A stretch of DNA of 30,294 nt. Source: Brachionus plicatilis. Its lineage: Eukaryota > Rotifera > Eurotatoria > Ploima > Brachionidae. The stretch spans positions 228,807-259,100 of the forward strand of contig QEOQ01000206.1 in NCBI GenBank assembly GCA_010279815.1, written 5' to 3'. Numbering within the stretch: the first letter of the stretch is position 1; the number at the start of each line of letters is the position of its first letter. Positions 1 to 8,041 of this stretch are shown here, in pieces. The translations under genes and the position numbers were made by a program. A model generated the notes under the pieces. It had not been told where the DNA came from, did not search any database, and saw only the letters and a list, made by a program, of their open reading frames with translations.

Positions 1-144
1 ATTTGCTAGCCGACTTGTTGGTGTTCATCGACTTTGCTTGACTCAGGTTGTCATGTTCAACAGGAGGCAACCTGGAGTCGGCTGTTGATTTGCTAGCCGA
101 CTTGTTGGTGTTCATCGACTTTGCTTGACTCAGGTTGTCATGTC
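1..144 (-). pseudogene. Inverted fragment of LINE ORF1 with a 29-codon tandem repeat
   Basis: Two copies of an 87 bp unit start at 1 and 88. Read on the minus strand they stay open and encode a 29-residue repeat containing HDNLSQAKSMNTNKSASK. The same peptide occurs once at the C-terminus of the plus-strand ORF at 236-880 (DNA 776-830), in the opposite orientation. This is therefore the tail of a second, inverted copy of the same ORF that runs off the left edge. Homology to the ORF ends at about 144. The period is an exact multiple of three and the frame is intact, so the repeat looks like a coding minisatellite. Whether the rest of this copy exists outside the window cannot be seen. Confidence 0.75.
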
Positions 145-235
145 CACGGGTAGGCGTTGCTACTAAATATTGTCATACTAAAATTGAAAGCTAAAAATTG
201 CAATTTGGTTGTTTGGCTTATAGAGTGAAAATAAT

Positions 236-880
236 ATGGATAAAGCACTAGCATGTACAAGTCTCGCAAAAAAGTTTGTAAAATCAAATGATGGAATTTC
301 AGCTCTTGTAAAAGATTCGAATGTGAACGAAAATACAAATTCTTCTGCTAAGGTTAGTGACCTTGTTAAAAATCTTGAGTTAAGTCTGTTAACAAGGATA
401 AGTAATGAAATTGATATGAGACTAAAAAATCGTAAATTTGTTGTGATTCATGGTCTTAAGGAATCTTCAAATGATGATGAAAGTTTAGAAAATTTGTTCA
501 CCCTTTTAAAAATAGATAAACCTTTACAGCATAAAAGATTAGGATCTTTTAATATTTCAAAGAGTAACCGACCAGTATTATGTGAACTCAAAAATGAGAA
601 ATCCATTAAAATGCTAATGTTAGTAAAGAAAAATCTAAGAAATGAAAATGACTTCTCTCATGTTTACATTAACAGCCATAAGACAAAACTTCAAAGAGAT
701 ATCTTGCTGGAAAAAAGAAAAAATTTTAAAAATTTCACTAGCAAATTAACAGCCGCCTCAAGGTTGCCTCCTGTTGGACATGACAACCTGAGTCAAGCAA
801 AGTCGATGAACACCAACAAGTCGGCTAGCAAAACAACAGCCGCTGATCATAAACAAGAACAACTGCTCGGATTTCATTAA
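236..880 (+). CDS. LINE ORF1-like protein (non-LTR retrotransposon accessory protein)
   Basis: This is a 214-residue ORF from ATG to TAA with no visible intron. The middle (about 60-150) has the pattern seen in retrotransposon ORF1 and RT-associated nucleic-acid-binding proteins: a KFVVIHGLKES strand, an acidic stretch, KRLGSFN, then RPVLCELKNEKS and a VYIN..KTKLQRD ending. The order is strand, helix, [KR]xG, RPxxV/CEL, then a basic helix. The N-terminal part is helical and could be a coiled coil. The C-terminus (about 180-210) holds one copy of the 29-residue repeat that is duplicated, inverted, at 1-144. No reverse transcriptase follows, so this is a fragment of an element. Its own inverted partner lies less than 100 bp upstream, which suggests rearrangement. 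The LINE assignment is by family pattern, not by a search. Confidence 0.6.
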   Translation: MDKALACTSLAKKFVKSNDGISALVKDSNVNENTNSSAKVSDLVKNLELSLLTRISNEIDMRLKNRKFVVIHGLKESSNDDESLENLFTLLKIDKPLQHKRLGSFNISKSNRPVLCELKNEKSIKMLMLVKKNLRNENDFSHVYINSHKTKLQRDILLEKRKNFKNFTSKLTAASRLPPVGHDNLSQAKSMNTNKSASKTTAADHKQEQLLGFH

Positions 881-985
881 ATCCATTAAAAAAATTCCGC
901 AGTTGCTCAAGCAATTTCAGGTTAGCTTAAATTTTTTTAATATTGTTTTAATATTTTTTTTCAATATTAGGAATATTTTGATTGC

Positions 986-1521
986 ATGCCGCTGAAGACG
1001 CCAAAGCCTAAGAACTATGACAACTATGGTCCACGTCGTTTTTATAAAGACACTGATGACGAAGATGAGCCTAGCGAGCCGATATTTGAGTTGGACGAGG
1101 AGTCCCTGCTCAGCCAGGGAGGCCAGGACCAGTGTCTCAAGATGATCACATGCGAAGAAATTGGGCCCAAAATCATGGAGACGTATCCGAAGAAGTCATT
1201 GTAATGCTGAATGATATGCTTAGGCAGTCAAATCCACTTGTGCAATTATTCAGGAATAACAGAGAGATTTTGGCCAATCAAAATGCCCGCGATCCAATGA
1301 AAATTGGCATGTGGATGACAAGATTTGTTCCGCGAAACACTAACGTTCCCATCAACGCAAGAGGTCGCAGACAAATTGTTGATGCAGCTGTGAATGGAGA
1401 AGTGGACAAAAACGTGGACTTCCTCATCACCACTTACTACTATGGATGCATGAGAATGACAAGCCATCTACGGCCGAAGCCATTGACCGAATTATTAGCT
1501 GCGAATTTCCAGATCCAGTAG
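986..1521 (+). pseudogene. Helitron-like N-terminal helicase/Rep fragment, frameshifted
   Basis: Two overlapping plus-strand frames, 986-1204 (72 aa, starting MPLKTPKPKNYDNYGPRRF) and 1132-1521 (129 aa), look like one coding region split by a frameshift near 1130-1200. The first is acidic and proline-rich. The second contains EEVIVMLNDMLRQSNPLVQL followed by FRNNREIL. That resembles the entry into the helitron-helicase-like N-terminal domain of Helitron proteins (a leucine helix, NPLV, FR, RE). Nothing resembling the HUH nuclease motif or a helicase follows before the stop at 1521, so it is truncated. The base composition is richer in GC than the flanks, as expected of recently coding DNA. 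A host gene broken by a sequencing error is an alternative. Confidence 0.4.
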
Positions 1522-2525
1522 CAGATCCTGAGTTGTACGAAATGGTCACTACAAAAATGTAGCATGGCCCATGTACAGAAAATAGTCCCTGCATGCAAAA
1601 TTATTTACTTTAATATAATAATTCTTAACTTTAGCATATCCGATACATTTTGGCAATGTTTGACCGAACTTGAGACTTTCGGCAATGTTGTCCAGTATCA
1701 GTACTAAATCCTAACCCTAACCCTAAAATTTAAAATTTATTTAAGTGGAAAAATAAAATTATTTCAGCATGAATGAATGGAAAATAAAAGTTAAAAATTT
1801 GAATTTGTGAATTAAATTAACCTGAATTATTTAAATTATTTATTGTTTTTGTTAAATAAATAAGAGGCCAATCATTTTGATGTTAATTTGGTAATGAACC
1901 ATTATTAGACATAGCTTGTCTAGTAATGTTTAGTATTTATTTTTTCAAAATTATCAAAATCATTAGATTAATTAAGTTTTAAATTTTTAAATGATCGTTT
2001 TGATCTTAAAATTTGATCTAGAACTTCATTTGCCAATATGAAGCTTCTTTCCTTTCAACCTTCCTTTCTGTTTCACAAAATTTCATTTTGCAGCCATCAT
2101 GACCGCATGGAACGGTAAAAATTAAATTTCATACGAGAACTAAAATATTAATTTTGACTTATAAGTGACTTGACTAAAATTTTTTTGTGGCTTTGGCGTA
2201 AAAACAAATCTGATTTTATTTTATTGATACTTTTAATCAAATAATTTATATTCATACTTTAAAGTTACAATTCTTAAAAATTAACTAATATTTTTATTTT
2301 GTGTTTTAAATGTATAATTTTGAAAAAATCAAAACTTGAGAAACAAATTCTATTTCCATACAGTTTCAATATCTAATGAACTGATTCAATTTATTTAAAT
2401 ATCAATTAATTATAAAAATAAAAAGTTATATTTTTTGATAGATTTTTTGTTTTTTGGTTCAAATTTAAAAAAATCACCAATTATTTCAAATTCAAAAAGA
2501 CTTAATGAACAAAAAATAAACTTAC
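1522..2525. other. AT-rich stretch without a recognisable gene
   Basis: Both strands were read here for the missing 3' exons of the DEAD-box helicase (motifs III to VI) and none were found. The interval holds a short telomere-like array at 1711-1726. It also holds a diverged end of the inverted-repeat family seen at 4403-4740 and 7389-7751: the terminus reading gaacttcatttgcc lies near 2021-2035. The flank at 2080-2115 resembles the flank of the 4403 copy. The rest is A/T runs. Confidence 0.6.
1711..1726. repeat. Short telomere-like CCCTAA array
   Basis: The sequence ctaaccctaaccctaa is about 2.5 copies of CCCTAA, the C-strand of the common animal telomere hexamer. It is too short to be a telomere. 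It could be an interstitial scar or chance. Confidence 0.4.
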
Positions 2526-3614
2526 CACGAAATTTGGGTTTAATAGTTCATCAGCTTCATCTAAACAAACAATCTCAATATCATCAGCAATCTATTAAAA
2601 GAAAATATTTTTAATAGCCAAAGTATGCTAAATCTGATCTTACAAAATTTTTTCTATTCATCAAATCTCTAAGACGTCCAGGCGTGGCGCAAACTTTTAT
2701 CAAAATTTTATTTCCTATTTATTTAAACAAGCTTTTGCGCTTACCGATATCGACTTTTCCATTTAGAGCACGTATTTGACTTTCATAGCCTGTTCCGCCA
2801 AGAACAGATATACATTTTAAGCTTGGTGATAATTCTTGAATTGCTCTTTTAAAAAATTGTTAAAAATTACTTTAAAATTATATTAAAATTATTTTAAAAC
2901 TATTCTAAAATTATTTTAAAATTATTTTAAAATTATGATTTACTTTGTTAATTGTAAACAAAGTTCTCTGGTTGGCGACAGAACTAGACACTTTGGGAAT
3001 CGACTTTTGTTTTCACTTGTTAAAATTCTGCTGACTATTGGAATTGCAAAGGCCAGGGTCTTGCCACTTCCAGTAAATGCTTTTCCCACCAAATCTCTTT
3101 ATTTAAAAAAATTTAGAAAAATATTTAAATATAAAAATTTATTTTACTTTCCATCCAAAGTGTGCTTAAGAGTTTTTTCCTCAAAAGGTGATGTGAATCC
3201 AAGTTGGTCTATGCGAGATAAAAGTTGCTCTGGAATATTATAATCCCTGAAGCTGAGATCTTTTGTATTTGAATAATCAATTTGCTGCCCACTAGCTTGC
3301 ACAGGTTCGGCATTTTCAAAATCTTCAAAGCGTGAACCATTTCTGTTGGGATTTTCGAATCTTTTTTTAAGTCCAAAATTCTTTTTGTTGGTTCCATAAT
3401 CACGCTGATGATTTTCGCCTCTTTTGTATTTTAAATCGAAAGAAGTGTTGGTGTCTGTATTTGAAATATAAAATCTTTTCAAATCTAAAGTTAGTGCGGT
3501 TCGATTTAACGATTGTGCCACCAAAATACGCTTTCCATCGGAAATTTTGGAAATGGTCAGAGCATTTCTGAGCGATAAACTCTTGATTAACAAATTTTTA
3601 CACAATTGACTCAT
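2526..3614 (-). CDS. DEAD-box RNA helicase, 5' half (DDX21/RH3-like), five exons, 3' half not found
   Basis: Exons on the minus strand: 3614-3148, 3096-2944, 2845-2745, 2693-2644, 2591-2526. All introns are GT-AG, about 50-100 bp, and the reading frame continues across every junction. The N-terminus ([20 protein letters not shown]) is basic and nearly free of acid, so it may be a mitochondrial presequence. Motifs follow in order: [19 protein letters not shown] (Q-motif region), AFTGSGKT (motif I), PTREL (Ia), GG then TPGR (Ib), and [10 protein letters not shown] (motif II). The Q-motif glutamine position appears to be Glu (SPFEEKT against the usual FPVQAKT). The pattern resembles the DDX21/DDX50 and plant RH3/RH53 group, ATP-dependent RNA unwinding enzymes. 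The last exon ends at a donor (gtg|gtaag), but motif III and the second RecA domain were not found down to base 1. The ATG directly follows a splice acceptor (tatctag|atg). Confidence 0.85.
2869..2936. repeat. 11 bp A/T minisatellite in a helicase intron
   Basis: About six imperfect tandem copies of attattttaaa lie inside the intron between the second and third helicase exons. They make most of that intron. No function is evident. Confidence 0.6.
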
Positions 3615-3849
3615 CTAGATACAAAAAATTTGTTTTATTGTTTTTTAAAAGCAAAGCGTGCTACAAATTTTTAAAAACAAAAAGTAGTCTATTATAAAAT
3701 GCTTTATTTAATAAATGGAATAATTTAAAATCGGTTTTGAAATTTTAAATAGTGCATGTAGTAGCAAAAATAAAATGAAACATTGCAAATATTGAAGTTT
3801 GAATTGCAAAAAGAAAAATTAGTAGAAGTTTATTATTTTGTTGTTTATC

Positions 3850-4288
3850 CAGAGTTTTTTAAAAGTCACAAGTCTCAAGTCAAGTCCAAATCCGGACTTA
3901 TATTCATTTTTTTCAAAAGTTCGAGCCAAAGAACTTGGATTTTTTTTTTGTAAGTCCGGACTTGGGCGTTAATTTTAGTGACTTAAAATCAGAGTTTTTT
4001 AAATGCCCAAAAAAAAAAGTTCAAGTCCAGTCTTTTTTATTTAATTTACTAGATCAGGCTTCATATCAAAAAATTTATCTACTCTTGGGTTGTCTAATGC
4101 AATAGATTTGCCATATATCAGATTTTTCTTGCAATTTTAGCATAAAAGTCTTCACAATTCTTCTTCAGTATTCAAAATTTTTGAGTCTTTTTTTTTTTTT
4201 TTTAAATTTTAAGTCTTTGCTAGGACTTTTGAAAAAAAAAGTCCGGACTTGGACTTGACTTCGGACTAGTGATTTTTAAACAACTCTG
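3850..4288. mobile_element. MITE-like inverted-repeat element (AGAGTT family), copy 1
   Basis: The two ends are imperfect inverted repeats of about 48 bp. The left begins cagagttttttaaaagtcac and the right ends gtgatttttaaacaactctg. Both arms carry several agtccggactt-type palindromes. The interior has no coding capacity. A second copy in rearranged orientation is at 12526-13166: the internal segment around 4060-4120 (gatatgaagcctgatctag on the other strand) recurs there. It is non-autonomous. The superfamily cannot be assigned because the target duplication is unclear. Confidence 0.7.
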
Positions 4289-4402
4289 CTTAAAATATAA
4301 TCTACTCCAGATTATATAGTTATCTTTAACAAAACTCATTATTTTTTCATTTTGCTGACGACATGGTCGCATTTTACGTTTTCAAGAATACATGAAATGG
4401 AG

Positions 4403-4740
4403 GGCAATTGAAGTTCATGATCATAATCAAATGATCAAAATTTAATTAATTGTAATCTTAATAAAAATGATTTAATAAGATTTATTAAATTAATTAAAAT
4501 TTATTACGACAAAACAAAGTTAAATTTTGTATTGCAAAATTTCAAAATATTTATTAAGAATTTTTTAACTTCAGATAAAAATTCATATAATTTTCTATCT
4601 AATTTTAGATTGAACAAATAATGTTTAGTAAAGTTGACTCATTTATTATCAAAAAATTGATACAAAATACCTTTTTATTTAAATCAAAAACTAAAAATTT
4701 TGATTTGAAATTTACATTTGATCTTGAACTTCAATTTGCC
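4403..4740. mobile_element. MITE-like element, family with GGCAAATTGAAGTTCA ends, copy A
   Basis: The terminal inverted repeats read ggcaattgaagttcatgatc on the left and, reverse complemented from the right, ggcaaattgaagttcaagat. The interior is A/T-rich and non-coding. The same ends and matching interior occur in inverse orientation at 7389-7751, and one diverged end occurs near 2020-2040. Three relatives in 5.5 kb support a dispersed short element. Confidence 0.7.
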
Positions 4741-5070
4741 GAAATGGAGTGATAATTTTTAATAACTCTAATTTCTGATTGTATCACTAATTTATTTTTA
4801 TAAATAGCATGATAAATATTCTTAGTCTATTTAACAATAATAAGGTTAGGGTAAATATTAATAAACATCAAAATTTCAGATTTAGTTAAATTGACATTAT
4901 AAGAAATATCTTTAAAAAAAATGAAAAAGGCTAATTGGATTGCATTTCAAGTGATGATCTTATTTTCCTTTTGGTTTCAGCATTTGAACAGAAAATTTTT
5001 TTTACCTAATTTCAATTTAATTTTATAAATAGTATTCAAAAACTTAAATGTACATCAAAAATAAACTTAC

Positions 5071-5233
5071 TGAGCATGGAATAAGTTTCATCTGTATTGT
5101 CATCGCATTCAATAATTAATTTTTGTTCAGGATAATTTAATTCAATATTTTGATTTAACTGAGAAATATCTTTTGAATAGACAGCCAGAATATTGAAAAA
5201 ATCAGGTACGCAATAATTGCTTAAAATACTGAT
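5071..5233 (-). CDS. Orphan 163 bp internal exon of an unidentified gene
   Basis: On the minus strand an acceptor (accacag at 5240-5234) and a strong donor (gtaagt at 5070-5065) bound 163 bp that are open in exactly one frame. The other two frames stop early. The 54-codon peptide includes NYCVPDFFNILAVYSKDI and ends in an acidic run (ECDDNTDETYSML), with phase 0 at entry and phase 1 at exit. It cannot splice in frame to the helicase ATG exon at 3614, because that joint gives a stop within five codons. No partner exons were recognised between 3615 and 8041. The family is not recognised. It may be a surviving exon of a decayed gene or part of a gene with exons too short to see. Confidence 0.5.
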
Positions 5234-6116
5234 CTGTGGTTAAATAAAAAAATTTAAAAGATTAATATTTAAAAACTAATCAAACATAACTAACAAAACT
5301 TTAAAACTTATTTTAAAAGTGACATTAAAGCCATATTACTGCCAACATTTTTTTTAGCCAAAATCTACGCGAAATTTAGAAATTTTTATAAGTAAATTGT
5401 AAATAAAGTAGATTGAAAATATTCCCAAGAATAAAACTAGTAAAAATATCAGATTCTACAGGAATTTTGATAGTTTTTTACGATAATTATTATTTCATTT
5501 TTAAGCTATAAAGGCCATAATAAACCAAAAAATTATTCAGAAAAATTTATAAAAGAATTTATGAAAAATTACCGTAAGGTAAAATAAATTCTAGGAAAAG
5601 TAAAAATTCCAAAAAAATCAAAGTTTTTGGAGATTTTTTTGATTTTAATAAATTTTTAATTTTTTTACCTGAATTCATGAAAAAAAATTCGGTTTTTTAC
5701 GAAAATTTGTATTGCTCAATTGCGATTTATTGTAAATCAGTTTGAAATAATTAAAAAAAAAACGGAAAAAAATTTGGTTGTGAAAGTTTTTTTGTGTAAA
5801 GCTGATTCAATTTTTTCAAAGCAGGTTAGAGCATTAGCTCCCCATTATGATCAAGTTTTTTAAATTTAGTGGTGTTATTAGTTGTAAAAGCAATCACAAA
5901 TTAAGAGTCAATGTTCTATTTTTTTCTTTTTTTTTTATTAAACTAAACGGACACTTAATCTCTTTTAAATTTTTTTAAAAAATACTTCACCTTAAAATTT
6001 CTATCATGGGGCTGAAAAGAAGGCTTTAGCCATTCGGAGCTTCCCTGAGGAAATCTCCATAATTATATTTTAAATAAAAAAAATAAAAAAATAGTTGTAA
6101 AAGCAGTTTTTTTTTT
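5234..6116. other. AT-rich stretch without a recognisable gene
   Basis: Homopolymer A and T runs dominate. An 18-codon minus-strand ORF at about 6001-6060 (ATG GAG ATT TCC) is the only non-random patch and is too short to call. No splice-bounded exon was found. Confidence 0.5.
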
Positions 6117-6600
6117 GAAAAAGTCAAACATCAAATCAATACAATAAAAGCCGCTGAAGTTAAATCTATAAGTCTATTTGTACAGATGATGCACCAATAC
6201 TTCATCATTCTTCATAGAATAATTCAACGCGAAACTGTATCACACGCTCGTCTCATACACAAGCTTGAACAATATGCTATAAAATCTAAGCTGAATACGC
6301 GCATTTTTATTAAACAGAAGAAAAATTTAGTATTAGGTGAATACGAATCAGACTAGCTCCTGGTACTAAGCTGCGTTCCAACACTCTTGATTATCTATAT
6401 TGATGAAATAGCACATTGGTTCAGATTGCAACAAGACTAAAATTTACTCCGACGACACCAGTTTACACGACTAGTCAAAATAGACAGGTAAAACCAACTT
6501 ACAAAACTGTTTAACAACAGTACAACCATTATTTTATTTATTTATTTGTTAATTGTACCGAGCTTAAGCTCCTTTAGAATAAAAATAAAAAAATAAAAAT
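6117..6600 (+). pseudogene. Decayed LINE reverse transcriptase fragment with 3' tail
   Basis: Plus-strand frames, broken by stops and frameshifts, keep the order of a non-LTR reverse transcriptase. First is a KLEQYAIKSKL helix after SHARLIH. Next is a damaged PQG block (PGTKL), then PTLLIIYIDEIA (normally SPTLFxIYINDI). Last is IYSDDTSL, matching the catalytic YADDT box with Ala changed to Ser. At about 6530-6600 an A-rich 3' tail follows a gagcttaagctc hairpin, as at a LINE 3' end. The thumb and C-terminal part are missing. This is a dead, internally deleted copy. The clade (Jockey/CR1-like) is not resolved. Confidence 0.6.
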
Positions 6601-6699
6601 TAAGAATTAAAAAGTTAAGTAAAATAAAATCAAGAAATAGAAATAAAAATATGAAAAAAGTTTGTGAGAGTTAACTAAAAAAACTGCTTAAATTCAAAA

Positions 6700-6890
6700 G
6701 ACCACTGGTCAAACAAGGGTAAATTATCAAAATACCAGTTATTAAAATAAATGTATCAAATATACACTGTTTCAAAATAACAACATTGAAAAAAAATTAC
6801 ATTAAAATGACGAGTGTCAAAATGACTTAATCAAAATAACGAATGTCAAAATAATAGTATAAATATATCTTTATTAAAATGACATAAAAA
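6700..6890. repeat. Degenerate tandem repeat, unit about 15-18 bp (TCAAAATGAC-like)
   Basis: The motif tcaaaat[ag]ac followed by a short variable tail (gagtg, gaatg, cagtt) recurs at irregular spacing across the interval, in about six to eight degraded copies. It is an old minisatellite with no coding capacity. Confidence 0.4.
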
Positions 6891-7388
6891 AAGTAAATAG
6901 TTTAATCAATAAAATCAGCAAATCAGTTTTTTTTTAAAACAATTCAATTTCAAGGTTAATCAACAGGCTAGTGTCCTTATCGTAATCGAGTGATTAACAC
7001 TTCATTTATTTAATACAAATAAAATTTTTTAATATTTTAATTTTAATTTTTTTCTTTAATGCCGAAATTGACTTTGACTTATTTTTTTTATTCTTTAACC
7101 GATGATTTTTTTACAAAAAACATTTTGTATAAAATGTTTATTAATGAGCAAGACACTTCAAATCATTTAATATGTTTCGCTCACTCGAAATAGTTAGTTA
7201 ATTAAAACAGTTTGAAAAATGTCAAAATGTTAAATGTTGAAACAAAATCACGGGTAAAAAATTTAAAAAAAAATTTTTTTAAATCAAATTAAATTCTGGC
7301 CTTAAAGAAAAAAAAAGAAAAAAGTCATCTTTGACATATACTTTGGCATATTCTTAAGTTAATTTTTGACTTTTGACTAACTCTTTTC

Positions 7389-7751
7389 GGCAAATTGAAG
7401 TTCATGATCAAATGTAAATTTCAAATCAAAATTTTTAGTTTTTGATTTAAATAAAAAGGTTTTTTGTATCAATTTTTTAATAATAAATGACTAAACTTTA
7501 TTAAACATTATAATAACCAATTAATGAAGTTAATTAGTAAACTTTGTCTATTTCTTTCCCTAACAATACAAAATTCAACTTTGTTTCGCCATAATATAAT
7601 TTAATTAATATTAAAATAAAAATATTTTTTTTTTTTAAATTAAAATAATAAACATCCTATGTTTAATTTAAAAATCTCTTTATCATTTTTATTAAGATTT
7701 TAATCAATTAAATTTTGATCATTTGATTATGATCATGAACTTCAAGCTGCC
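7389..7751. mobile_element. MITE-like element, family with GGCAAATTGAAGTTCA ends, copy B
   Basis: The ends are ggcaaattgaagttcatgat on the left and atgaacttcaagctgcc on the right. The right-hand interior (caattaaattttgatcattt) is the reverse complement of the left interior of the copy at 4403, so B lies inverted relative to A. It is non-coding. The ORF of the GTPase gene ends about 290 bp beyond it. Confidence 0.7.
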
Positions 7752-7977
7752 TGAATTTTCAAAAGTTAATGTATCCTTTTTTAAGATTTCCAATAAAGAT
7801 TCAACATTTTAAGGCAACTTTAAAAAATAAGCATTCTTGTGTCAAAAGTTTTGGGTTCATTTTGATTTTTAATTAAAACGTTTTTATTCAAATTTTTTAT
7901 TTCAAAAATTAAATAAAAAAATATAAAATATCTGACTAAAAACTAGTACATTAAAAATAAAATTTCCACAAATCTAC

Positions 7978-7983
7978 TTTATT
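7978..7983 (-). terminator. Poly(A) signal AATAAA of the GTPase gene
   Basis: The minus strand reads AATAAA about 60 nt downstream of the stop codon at 8042. It is plausible as the cleavage signal, but A/T richness makes chance copies common. Confidence 0.4.
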
Positions 7984-8041
7984 TTTATTATCTACCGTTT
8001 ATAAATAAAATCTATCTAAAACTCTTTTTTAAAATTAGTTT

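Noticed and set aside
1711..1726. Telomere end or large interstitial telomeric block
   Set aside because: Only about 2.5 hexamers are present, and genic sequence continues on both sides.
6700..6890. Cluster of transcription-factor or operator sites from the repeated TCAAAATGAC motif
   Set aside because: The spacing and copies are too degenerate, and no gene start is adjacent. An old minisatellite explains it better.
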